Assembly (NCBI GenBank): GCA_013397455.1
Contig: VYZB01000118.1
Location: 1,376,959-1,440,958 of the forward strand
Origin: Crotophaga sulcirostris
Lineage: Eukaryota > Chordata > Aves > Cuculiformes > Crotophagidae
Reading direction: 5' to 3'
Length of the DNA: 64,000 nucleotides
The notes under the pieces: model-generated
Told to the model about the DNA's origin: nothing
Databases searched by the model: none
Seen by the model: only the letters and a program-made list of their open reading frames with translations
Translations under genes and position numbers: made by a program
Shown: positions 40,561 to 51,700 of the stretch, piece after piece
How the letters are laid out: each line of letters starts with the position of its first letter
Position numbering within the stretch: position 1 is the first letter of the stretch

Positions 40561-43405
40561 GATAATTAAACCCCTAAATGGTTAAACTGAGTATTACAAA
40601 CACCTCAGATATTTACGGTCGTAGACAGGAGGACAGTAATAGACAAAAAAAGTCATGGCCCCTGAGAAGTTTTCATAGGTCAGGAGCAAACAGCTGAAAG
40701 TTGAATTAGAAGAAGGTCCCACCCTCTCTCCCAAAGCAGCAAAAAAACCCCAAATCCCACAATACAAATCACCAATCCTTCACACAAAAAAAAAAGCGTA
40801 AGGAAACTGTCCAAGGTACCACAATTACCACAATTGTTATTTTATAAGAGAAAGAATGCCCCAACTCAAACCTTATAACTCCTGTTCCTTATTGTAATGG
40901 GCATCCTTAAGAAAACACAATGTCGTAAACCAGTACAGAAAGCATGGACTAGCATACACCAAGACACTATTTCAAAAATCTTTACAAATAAAACCCAGAC
41001 ACATGCAAGTGAAGAAGACCACTTATAAAAGTTGATGCCAGACTAACTTAAATACAAAAAAAAGCATGTTTCAAAAAATGGACATAACAGGTCCCAGAAG
41101 TAATATAATCACGCTGATTTCCTACACAAAATCTAAGCCACATAGTCCCCTAACCTAAATTTTTTTTTTCACAGAAGGAAAAGCAAAAAAGCATCCGAGT
41201 TGGATGAGCTCACTACTGTTCAGTTTTATTATTCTCTCTGATACTTAAGCTGAACTTTATACATCCCATATTAGATATACCTTCCGATCACTGACCAGCA
41301 ATTCTCCTAGTTAATTTTCTAGAACCTACCACAAAGGGGAGAGGGAAAACAGCAAGACTCAATAAACATTTAAAAGAGGGAGTGTGAAGATTTAATTAGA
41401 AGCTAAACATAGATGCACTACCTTATTCACTGAATCTTGCCATTCATTGTCTAAGAAGAGCCTCTCTGGCTTGTTTTTTGTCATATTATAATCAAGTCAC
41501 TGACGTTATATTAAAAACTGTACAGCCAACATGTTCATCCTATTCTTTCTTGCAGGAAAAACAGAGAACAAATGTCACAGAAGAAGAGCTGAAAGGAAGA
41601 CACTAGCTGTTCATCCATCAATGTAATTAGATCATAGCTGTTTTAAACAAAAGTTCCTTAAGAGTAGTCTTTGCCAGGAAGGGAGAAAAGAGGGAGAAAA
41701 CAAAAGCCAACCCAGTTTCCTTCTTGCTGGTTTAATTGACATGACTTCAGAGCACGTGTGCTATATGCAAAGTGGAGTTAAGCCTATAGCAAATTGACAG
41801 TGCATGTTCGTAAGTACTAGTTCACTAGAGTTGTTATTATTCTCAATCTACGTTACTATTTTAACATTTTTTAAATAGAACCCATTAAAACGTAAATGGA
41901 GATCTAATAAAATTCTGGAGACTTTACTGATAATTAGCAACTTATGGTAAAGGTAAAATGCTTTATGAAAATGCTATATTATTGCTGAGCTGTTGCATAA
42001 ACTTGTGCATGTATTTTATCTCTTTTTATGTGTGCTGAACATTTACAAATCTGTAATGGAAATGAAAATAACATTTTGAATTTGTCAATGGTTCAAAAGA
42101 AAAAAATGGGTCACTGTCATTGTGAAACCCATCTTTCAGTTGGAAGTGAAAGTTACAAAGGATTTTCCCTTCTTCAGATTTCTCTTTCTAGCATTGTTGA
42201 AAAGCTTGTCTTCTTGTTTAAATGAATTTCCTTTTAATCTCCTCCCTCAGCTGCTGGATAGATGGAGCCTCTTAAAAAATTCAGGATATCACTGTAATTG
42301 TAAATTGATCTGTTTCTGTGGCAGAAGACTGCAACCCTCCATCCAGGAAAAAGACTGTCTTCTCAAAGTTGTTTTTCAGTCAAATGATTTGCTCTGTCTC
42401 CCACTACTATATTATTCTTCAATGAAAAAGCAGGTTTTAAACAAAAACTACTATTTTTTTGGATTGTTTTATTCCTGGCTACATACAGAGAAGAATGCCA
42501 ACTGCTGAATCCAATGTAAAATATTTACTGGCTTGAAATTTTTAAATTTCCTAAAGGAGACTTTGGCTCTACTTATGTAGGAATTAAAACTAGATAACAA
42601 AAATGCACATATTCATTAGCACTAAAGTTCTGAATTAATGTAATATATTGACAGACACAGGACAATTCCCCATTGATTTTTAACACAAAGTTAAGGCTGG
42701 AACACTGTTATGACTATGCAATCTTTAAAACAGACACGTAACTCATTAGTATCAAAGCAGAGAAAATCATCTATCCAGTGTGGTGTCGAATCCACATAGC
42801 TTATTTGCCTTTGGCTCTATGGTTATGAGATCTGGCATCACTTGGATTATTTCAACTAATCCATCATTAGCTTTCACGTGTCCTATATACTGTGCAACGA
42901 ACCTAAATTTAACAAACCCAACTCCCCATCAATTACCAGGCTGAATATATTACATGTCAGCACAGAACACAAAGATTAGACATGCTGAATTACATCTTTC
43001 TTTGTGCAAAGTCAATATTTTTAGAATACCGTTAACATTGCTGACTGCAGTTGTAACAAATGTTTCTTCCCATCCTGGGCAAGCACTAATGCCCTGACCT
43101 TTGCAATTTACATACAACACAAAGCTACTAAAATAAATGAAAAACCTCAGAAGACATAGAAAATATATAAGAGACCCCAGTAACAGTGCTACAGAGTCAC
43201 AAATGTGGGTTTTTTTAATTGCCACATTTGCTTGGTTGGTAGAATCCTGGAAGATGACCTATTTTTTTTCGCTATAATCCTGCACATAAACGTCAGTAAT
43301 TTAGATTTAATTTAATCTCTCCACATACACAAAACACTCAAAAAGGCTGTTACTTACAACAACAAAAAAAAATGCTGCTGCTGTGTTAACATACCATCCT
43401 TACTT
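40561..43405. other. Intronic DNA adjacent to exon 1, no gene seen
   Basis: AT-rich sequence leading up to the exon 1 donor. A 128-codon plus-strand frame (42122-42508) shows no domain and a hydrophobic, low-complexity composition typical of T-rich DNA. Confidence 0.55.
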
Positions 43406-43407
43406 AC
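43406..43407 (-). other. THSD7A: Splice donor of THSD7A exon 1
   Basis: Read on the minus strand the junction is aagaccg|GTAAGTAAGG. It matches the vertebrate donor consensus at +1 to +6 and splits a Gly codon in phase 1. I chose this donor because translation beyond it quickly reaches a stop, while the residues before it end in the family motif YLWKTG. Confidence 0.75.
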
Positions 43408-43564
43408 CGGTCTTCCATAAATACACCGATGAAGTTTGAAATTCACTTTGTGCACGAGCGTCCCAGATTGCCAGCAGCAGCACAAGAACTCCCACGCACT
43501 GGGCTGGCACGGTGGAAACCCCTGGACCACGGCAGAAAGCAGCGCTCCCCTCACTCAACCCCAT
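43408..43564 (-). CDS. THSD7A: THSD7A coding exon 1 (signal peptide and start of ectodomain), partial gene
   Basis: This exon encodes 52 residues plus the first base of a Gly codon. It starts at the ATG at 43564 (MGLSEGS...), the first in-frame ATG after a TGA at 43640-43642, with G at -3 and G at +4. Residues 23-34 (CVGVLVLLLAIW) form a hydrophobic signal-peptide core. A36-R37-A38 fits the signal-peptidase -3/-1 rule, so the mature chain would begin near Q39. The exon ends VYLWKT(G) and meets a consensus donor at 43407 (ccg|GTAAGTAAGG), phase 1. From family knowledge, vertebrate THSD7A starts MGL, has a poorly conserved signal peptide, and continues YLWKTGPWGRC into its first thrombospondin repeat, so both ends fit. 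THSD7A is a large type I membrane glycoprotein of endothelium, neurons and podocytes and an autoantigen in membranous nephropathy. Only the N-terminus is here; no TSP1 repeat was found elsewhere in the window. The paralogue THSD7B is the main alternative but fits less well as I recall it. Confidence 0.75.
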
Positions 43565-43639
43565 GCCTCCAGCAGCCTGCTGCCACCTCCAAAACCTGCA
43601 GCACGACTGCAAAACCTTCTTCAAATAATATTCCCCTCT

Positions 43640-43696
43640 TCAGAATTTCTCCACCAGGAGAAGGGGACTGGAAACCTCTCTCCCACTATCGTGCAT
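43640..43696 (-). other. Upstream ORF a in THSD7A leader (18 codons)
   Basis: ATG at 43696 with G at -3 opens 18 codons (MHDSGREV...) ending at the TGA 43640-43642. It is in the same frame as the main ORF, 75 bases before the main ATG, so its stop is what sets the main start. It is the uORF closest to the coding start and most likely to be in the mature leader. Confidence 0.4.
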
Positions 43697-43719
43697 GGCA
43701 GTTGAAAAGGAAAAACTGT

Positions 43720-43809
43720 TTAACAGCAGGGAACAATAGAGTCCTTGCTTGCTCTTGCTGCTGCAGCGGCGGCTGCTGCTAGTATGGTTGCTGCTCCATG
43801 CTCTTCCAT
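43720..43809 (-). other. Upstream ORF b, 29 codons with an eight-alanine run
   Basis: ATG at 43809 (T at -3, G at +4: a moderate context) opens MEEHGAATIL followed by eight consecutive alanines from mixed GCN codons, then ARASKDSIVPCC-type residues and TAA at 43720-43722. The GCN tract is the CTG/CGG-rich block seen on the plus strand. It may be a chance frame through a trinucleotide-rich leader. Translation depends on a transcription start above 43809. Confidence 0.3.
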
Positions 43810-43916
43810 TCAGCCGTTAGTAGCAGTTTTCCATCAGCTAAAAGCGAGACAGCTGTCCGCAGGGGGCTCCAGCTGACTGAGCAGGTTATCTTGCTCTGGG
43901 AGGCAGCAGCAGTCAT
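43779..43916 (-). other. Upstream ORF c, 45 codons with an internal strong-Kozak ATG
   Basis: ATG at 43916 (weak context) opens 45 codons (MTAAASQSKI...) ending at TAG 43779-43781. An internal in-frame ATG at 43799 has A at -3 and G at +4, the best initiation context in the leader, and would give the hexapeptide MEQQPY. A further mini-ORF in another frame (MENCY) spans 43817-43834. The longest form needs transcription to begin upstream of 43916, which is not shown. Confidence 0.28.
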
Positions 43917-46900
43917 TTACACCAGCTGGAGAGAGTGAGAGACACAGAGAAACAGAGATGAGGAGAAACACAAATAGCCCAGCGCTGTAATCTCGACGCA
44001 GAGAGTGACTGCAAAAGACAGTCTTCCCAGACACGTCTCTCCTTGGAATATCCCAAATGATACATACTAAGAAGAAAGGAAGAAATCATTATCAGATATG
44101 CTTCAGAAACACAAGTCATAAAACCAGAACAAGAACAACCAAAATGATATATATTAATTAAGACAGCATCAGACATTTGTACTGATAACGATATGTATGG
44201 TGCATTAACCATTTTGTAAGCAACAAAACATAAGTGATTACAAATGCATTAAGTAGATAATTAAGACTTTATAAAGGGAAATGGAAAAAATTGTAGGAAA
44301 AAAAAAGAAAAAAAGAAAAAAACACTATCTTGCCTTGCATATTTATCAAATCTGTTTTGGGTAATACCATACAGCTATCATCTGCTGTGAGAACCGATGA
44401 ATATATGTATATGATAACGTGTAATCATGTGTAAGCATATCACCTTCATGGTAGATGAAGTGTGCATGTAATATATAATGCAAGCTAACATCCTTTCCTA
44501 TCCAGCAAGTATGTACACATAGATACACGCATAAATGTCAACTGTGTAATTTAAAATAATTTGAAGATCAAGTTATCAATCATTTTTAAAACATACACTA
44601 AGTTTTACATATGAAAGTATTCAGGATACATTAGGCTGTCATGATGATACAAAAACGTGGAAAGACAAAGCTTTTTAAATAATGATCTTTATCTCTCCCA
44701 CCCACTACCCAGTGAATAGATGCAATAACAAGCCTGAAGATTGGGTTTTGGACACTTAAACTGGGAAGCAAATGAGGAATTTTAAAAAAACTTGCTAACA
44801 TATTCAAAAAGTTTCATTAAAAATGCAAACAGCTACAAAAACACACAGTAGGAACACAGGACCCAGAGATGGAAAATGATGGAGCTATTGTTGTTGAAAG
44901 AAGAAACCTTCAGTCAACCTCTCTTGGGACGCCTGTCATTTCGCACAACCTTCCCAGACTCAGCCTTTTCACATGCATTAGATTAAAATCAGCCATGATC
45001 AAATAATTCCCAAGTCCTTGCCTGTTTAGATATTCTGACATCAGAGCAAATTAGCAATGTTGAAGGTTGCAAATTCGTCTTTGTTTACTTTCCACTCTGT
45101 TAGGCCTCTAAGAGGGAATTAAAGGCTCAGGGAGCTCTAGCACCGTGAGGCTGTGATTAAGAGAGATAAGCAAGTGTGGATTACTGTTCCTCAGCTGTTG
45201 AAAAACGGGCAACAATCAGGAGATTATAGGTTGATAAGGGATACATAGAAAGCCATGATCTTAACAAATTTATAGCATCCTGATGCAGGACTTGTACCCT
45301 CAGCTAAAGCACTTCAGGAAATACATTTTATTCACTTTTGCTACATCATGCTATATTCACTCCAGGAAGCATTTCCAGTGTTTGCTTTGTTGAACTGGGC
45401 AGCATACTGCTTTTACATGCCACATAGAAGGACCTGAGAATGTCTCACTTAACAAAAATAACGCCAGATTCATAATTTATGAAAAGAGTAAGAATTTAAG
45501 GGTTTAAAAAAGTTTGAAGGACATCAGGAAATCCATGGCAATAGCTTTCTTGACTTGCATAGATAAAATAAAACATATGTAACTTACACATTCCTTTGAA
45601 AAATCAAGGGTAAAAATGACAGCTTTTTAGCTGGGACTACGTACCAGGGAAAAGTCAAGATTATAGAGTGAGTAAGGGAAAAAAACCACCCTTTTCAGAG
45701 TTACTAAATACAATGGATTCTACCTAGATTTTTTATTTATGTATAAAGTCTCCGAAAGTATGTTCCATGTGACTCAGATCATATGGAAACATTATCAGGG
45801 AACAGATCATCCATGTAGTTAGCACAATGAATCAAAGTAGGTTTTGACAGTAGAACAAAACAATATCATGAGATGGGGTGAGCACAAATACACAAACATT
45901 AAATTATTTTCTTATATTTATGCAACTATACGACCACTTACTTTTAAAACATCAATAAAATAGAAATTATTAAAAGAAAATAATTTTGCACTACTTTTTA
46001 TTGTTGTGTCTTTTTTTCTGACAAAAGTCAATGAATTATAAATGAATAATATCATCTTTTTTTGTAGAAGCTATGATGCATTCAAAACAGTTCAGAAATA
46101 TGTCACAGAGACAGAATGGAGGGAATATTTATTATGCCAATGTACTTGTGTGTCTGGAAAAACAATGAGGATTACTGAAAGACTGTTTTTGGCAAACACT
46201 AGATCACTTCTGCAGTACATAGACTCATGTTCTATTAATTGGGGCAGAGAAAGGCCAGTGAAAACACAGGCCAAAGCATAGGCTGATGCCTCCAGACAGA
46301 CACCCACACCAAGCTAAATGCAGAAGCTGGACTTTAGACATGAGAGGCAACATATCCTGATTGCAAGCTTCAGTTGCTATCAGCATGCATTACCCAAAGA
46401 GCTGTTGTTAGCCTTTTCCACCCCAGTGTATCCAATATTCTTTCACCCTCTTTCTATTCGCTACAGTGACTGTGGAACCTTCCTCCCAGTTAACAGTGCA
46501 ACCTTTATTTCCAGCCCACTGGTAAGCTGCTAACCCATCTTCTAATACATATTTCATAATCATAATTTATCAGTTGTTTACAGCTTTGACATTCCCAAAT
46601 AAATAGTTAGGTACTTCTGAAAAGAAGCCTCTAGACAAAATACAGAAATAAACAACAATCAACAGTTTGTGTATCACTAACAAAATATTGTCAGCGTTGT
46701 ACCTTGGAGCACCAATATATGAGTCTCAGTAGACTTTTATTCAGATACATTTATTTATTTGAGGCACAGCAGCTATGTGGAGTCTGTAACATGCTTGAAC
46801 AAGTGACTGACAAGTCAGCACCTTTTCGTTATCTCAGAAAAGATATTACAAACCTCAAAGAGTTAGCCATAAAACACTGGAATCATTTGCTCATGTTTCC

Positions 46901-48755
46901 TAGCATTACACAGTTAGAGGCTGACAAAGCAAGCATGCAATATCCTTTATTTAGTGGAAAGAGAAATGAGAACAAGACACAAATTTCTTAGCCACTAGGT
47001 ATGAAAAGTGGGCTGCCAAACAGAATCACCCTGCTGGTATTCCTCTGCTGGCAGGTCATCTCATGCCAGCACCCTGCTCTGTTTATGAAATGCCATGCTT
47101 CAGGATCATATTATCTTCTGTCCTGAATATTTTTCCATATAGTACAGTCAAAGAGCATGCAGAGTGTACAACATATAAATGGCACATTTGTTTCTAACAA
47201 TACTCAGTGAAGAGGTCTGTCCAACATGACTTTCGTCCACCTTCAGTTTCAGTTTGGTTAAGCCAGAAATCTTTAGAGAAATTTCAGTCCACACATCTAG
47301 ATCTCTAGATGGTTTACAAACTCTACAACTGTACCCCACTAAACCATCTGTGCTGTGTGAGTATTAGAACATGCTTGAAACCACCCAAATTCTAAAGAAT
47401 GAAAAGATTTTTTTTCTTGCATCCTCCTCACCTGAACTTTGCTCATTTTGATTTATCCTCAAGACTTTTGCCCTTCGCTTAGGTACAGAAGTGAGAAATG
47501 CTGCCCAAGATGTGTAAGTAACTATCTCTCTGTAAAAAGCTCTAGAGTTATGAGTTTATTACAGTCAATACCCATTGGATAATATAGTACTACACATTTC
47601 TGAAAAGCACTCTAACTTTGTAACGTACTGATCTGATTCAGTCAGTATATTAGGATGTCTTTAAATATAACACCTGTGTAAATTTTAGAGGCAAAGTTAG
47701 GAAGGTATGGCATGTTCCCTTGCATGTACATTTGTTTTGCAAGACACAAGATCTAAATAATCCCCATAACAGCTAAAAAAAAGCTTTTGTTGTCTTTATT
47801 CCATGTCATAAACTCATAGGTCAAAACTTCTAGCTCTGCTTTAGTGAGAGCCTGACCTTCCTGCAGATATTTTATTACCAATGCCAGTATATTATAAGGA
47901 TTCTCTTCAGATGGAACCTGCAAGAATTGTATCATATTTTGAGAACTTCAGGCTAGAATAAGCTGTACAGGGCTTTTTTAGACTTTACTGCAGAGCACTG
48001 AGCACTCCTCACCACACTTAGTAATGGTCTGTTATTTTTCTTCCCATCAGTGCTAGGGAGCCTAGTCAGGGAAGGCACAAAAATATCCCCAAAAAGGAAG
48101 AATTTGACAAAAAAAATAAAATAAGTTGCAATATAGTTTTGTCTCTCAAAATTTGGCAGCTCCAATGCTCAAGTCCAAAATTAAATATGCAGTGCAAAAC
48201 TTGCACCTGAAAAATTATTCTTTAGGGATCCTAAACATACGGCCTCTAGATGTCACACTCTACCATGTCATAATATGCTATTAATGGATTTCTCTTATTC
48301 TTTTACAGCAGGTAAAAGACCTTGATTTTATCCTTTCAAGGGGTGATATTATGTTACACCATCCTTTCAAACTTGTAATTAAAACAAACAATAAAAAAAA
48401 GCCCAGCAAATTTATGCCTCTTTCATACAAGTAGTAGTTTTTGTTGTTTGTGCCAGAGTAACTGTTTTTGCAAACATTAGAGGTATCATGATGTCTGTTT
48501 TTTCAATTTGTAAATTATTTTTGATTGGGGGTTTGGAAGACAAATCCGAAACTTTATGTTAGCTGTGCAGAAGTAAGAAAGCATTACATGCACAAAATCA
48601 CTAGAAGATGTTAATAACGTATACTTAAAGTCTTCAGGGTTTTTCAATTACTTCAAGAATCTTTGCAACAACAAAGTATTATATTTGGAAAACTAATAAA
48701 GATTCTAGTTGTATGAATGTGTGGGCAGCAAACATCTAGACATGTAGTTCTGACA

Positions 48756-48799
48756 AATGCTTTTCTTTTATTAAGGTAATGCTTTTCTTTTATTAAGGT
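48756..48799. repeat. 22-bp perfect tandem duplication
   Basis: The unit AATGCTTTTCTTTTATTAAGGT is present twice head to tail (48756-48777 and 48778-48799). The second copy runs into AAG-GTAAGT, which resembles a splice donor, but no exon is apparent next to it. Confidence 0.95.
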
Positions 48800-51700
48800 A
48801 AGTTAGTAATTCTTGGAGACATTTATTTTTTAAGTTTTCTTCTGTTTGATTATATTGGGGGACAGAATTTAGCCCTTTTTTTGTTCTTTTTCCATCTGTA
48901 CTGCCGTATTTCAGTAGTTGTCTCAGTTTGATTTAAAACCTGGCTTCCATTTTTTGTAGATCTCTTTGGTAGGTAACAATCAAGCTTCCTGGCAGAGAAG
49001 ATTCATGGAAAGAATCTGTTCTCTGTAAAAAGGGCACATTAACATAACACCAGGAGGTACAACAAGAACTGCCTGCTGGAAGAAGAAGCTAGAGGAATTC
49101 ACAAAGAAATCAGTTAATTTATTGAGGAATTTATTGGATCAAGCTACCAGTTAAACAGTGTACATGCCATCTTTGTCTTTTAGAAAAATATTAGTTTTGA
49201 CTTGATGATAACATTTTAACCAAGGAAAAGCTAATGGGTAAATAGATCAATATCTCTGTCAAGCATAGCAGCCTAGGAACTGCAGAAGATTAGATTAAAT
49301 TAGCTAATTCTACCTTCTTGTTTTAAACTCTGTGAAGGAACATTGTTCTTTCCAGCCAGATTACATTGGCTCCAACAGCTGATCACATGAAGCAGAAGCT
49401 TTTCAAAGATCAGAACTGGCTTCAAAAGCCTACATAACAGTTCCCTACCAGGAAGCATCATCTCTATTGAAAATCTAAGCTCTCAACCTTGACTCACCAA
49501 TTCAGAGATCTGGTTTGTAACCCCTGGTGGAACTTGCCGTATATCAGGAAAATACAGCATGTATTTTTCACTGGAAAGCCAACAGTGTTGATACACTAGC
49601 TTGCTCAAAGACATTTTGAATACGTTCACCTATTCAAAAGCAGATGGAGTAAGTCCTTGTATTTGAAATTTATCTTGCAGAGTATATACATACACTACAA
49701 TTCTAATCATGCACAAAATTCATGAGCAAAATACTAATTACAGTTAGGGTTTGTAGCAAGGTCTGCATCACTACTCTTCCTGTCTCAATTACACTTTTTA
49801 TTTGCTTAGTACTGCCAGATTTACAGTTTCATAGTAACTTTATAGATAAAACCAAAGACAAGGAAAACACATAAAAATTCTCTCCATCCTGGTCCCAGTC
49901 ATTCAATGAAGACCAAAAATCAGTACTTTTTGTGTTAATTAAAAAGGAAAAAATATATTCCTAAGGCAAGTGGTGATTTTTTCACTTAAAAACTTTTGTT
50001 AACCTGTACTTTGAGAAAGAAAGTTGAACTTTGCTTTGCTTCTGTTGATCAGTGTGCTTTTCTCATCGTAACCTCTGAAAACAAGACTACACGCAATTAG
50101 AACCTCTTCTGGAATTGTGGTATCAATATGCACTTGCTTAAATAATGCTGAGTGAAAAAATGCCTAAGATTTGGTACATAAATGAGACTGGAACATAAAG
50201 CTAACCTCTAAGTCACTAGGATAGAAAGCTTGGGAAAGAGTAACTCATAGGAAGAGCTAAGAAAACAGTGAAATCAGGATAAGAAAATTAACTGGGGGAA
50301 AAAGTAACGAGAGGAAGTAGTACCAACCAGAATCTGTGGGTGTGCTATTTACTGTTTACTCTTTTAACATATTTGACATGGATCTGCAACTTGTATACCT
50401 ATGTGATTGAGACAGAACAAAGAACAAAGCTTTTTATTCTAACTTTAGTTACCTCACTTTTAGAAAGTCTAATAAAGACTTGATTAGTGGAGAAAACAAA
50501 ACAATCCAGGTGGTCATAATTGCCACCAGAACTAGTTTTCTATCACCAAGCCCATTATACTAGGTTTTCCAAAAGGCAGGAATTTAGAGTTGACTTGCAA
50601 AGTCCCATTGTTCCTCTAATGTGTACATATACTTTTGAAATTTGTGGTTTTTAAAAGCAACGGGAACAGCTAGCCCCTATGCTTAACATGAAATTATGCT
50701 GAAAACAAATAAGTTCATCTAGACCACATGCTCACTGGAGAAAAATAACAGTTAAAACTGATAGCTGTAAATGCAAATAAGGTGAATAATTCACAGGACC
50801 TCAGAAACAGGCAGGGAGATTTCAAAGACACAATGAAGAGGTAAGGACTGAAATCCCTGGCAAGGGGAACAGAAAGAGAGTGGAATAAACAAAGGAAATC
50901 AGTGTCCATTATTGCCTTTGAAAATCCTCTCCAGGGAGAGCTTAGTAATTTGCACATACCAAATCACCTTTAAACAAAAGCCACCTTCAGTCAATTTTAA
51001 GCCTTCTCCTTATTAAAATCCTATTGATTGATCATTCTTCATCTAAATGTCTGACAAGCCAATTTCCATTTTCAAGGAGGGAAACCCTGGTCTTCTTTTT
51101 CAAGCCATAAATCACTCAAACATTCTGTTATCAATTCTCAAATTAGTTAAGTAATACAAATTAATAGGAAATTTAGACAAGGCTGCTTTCTTTAGTGAGT
51201 TTTCTTTTTTTTATTTTTTTTAACTTAACCAATACATTTAAGGGTTTACTGGGATGATTAGGCTCAGTAGTAGCCACAAACACAATATAGTTGGAAAGAG
51301 CCTTTAATGATTTGTTAACTTTAAGAGTCCTAACTTAGCTGGCCGAAAGTACAGCTGTATATTTTGTGCTGACTTCAACAGATCAATAAACAAGAAGGGT
51401 ATAACTTCAGGAAATTGATTGAAGGATCTCACACCTTTCTCACATGGAGTAAGACAAGGTGAGATTTAAACCATATTCAATTAATGATCGAGGTTCAACT
51501 GTGGTTTGTTAACTAAACAAGCGCTAAGATTGAACTACATTATATCACTAACAATCATGTTTTGCAGAATCGTAGGTTATAATTAAAGTTATAACAGAGA
51601 AGGTAATACCTGAAAATAAATACTTTGCACTCTGTTTTTATATTGACTACTCACAAGCGTGTTTCATCTGTCATACTTCAATTACATAGTAGGTGCTTTA

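Larger units (their letters stand above)
1..43407 (-). other. THSD7A: Part of THSD7A intron 1 (acceptor and exon 2 lie outside the window)
   Basis: This is inferred from the exon 1 donor. No minus-strand open frame in this stretch shows the Cys/Trp-rich thrombospondin pattern expected of exon 2, so the intron should run past position 1. A long first intron agrees with what I recall of mammalian THSD7A. The stretch is AT-rich with retrotransposon relics, simple repeats and one assembly gap, listed separately. No other gene is supported inside it. Confidence 0.6.
43565..44020 (-). promoter_or_regulatory. THSD7A: Likely THSD7A 5' leader and core promoter region
   Basis: Composition changes sharply here: it is much richer in G and C than the surrounding DNA and has about a dozen and a half scattered CpGs between 43430 and 44020, a weak CpG-island character. 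It lies directly upstream of the THSD7A start codon. The transcription start cannot be fixed from sequence, and no convincing TATA box lies at a suitable distance. The leader would contain several short upstream ORFs, listed individually, if transcription starts above them. An additional 5' non-coding exon cannot be excluded. Confidence 0.5.

Noticed and set aside
42122..42508. Plus-strand open frame of 128 codons
   Set aside because: T-rich DNA giving Phe/Leu/Ser-rich translation. It shows no family similarity I can see.
43429..43782. Plus-strand open frames of 117 and 89 codons over the THSD7A exon
   Set aside because: Antisense shadows of a GC-richer exon and leader. They have no domain and their composition follows the opposite-strand codons.
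44267..44276. CTTTATAAAG as a TATA box for THSD7A
   Set aside because: It would place the start near 44240 and give a leader of almost 700 bases. The word is a palindrome common in AT-rich DNA and lies outside the GC-richer promoter zone.
51285..51330. Possible CR1 tail (GTTGGAAAGAGCCTTTAATGAT)
   Set aside because: It resembles the CR1 3' end for only about 20 bases, with nothing recognisable on either side.
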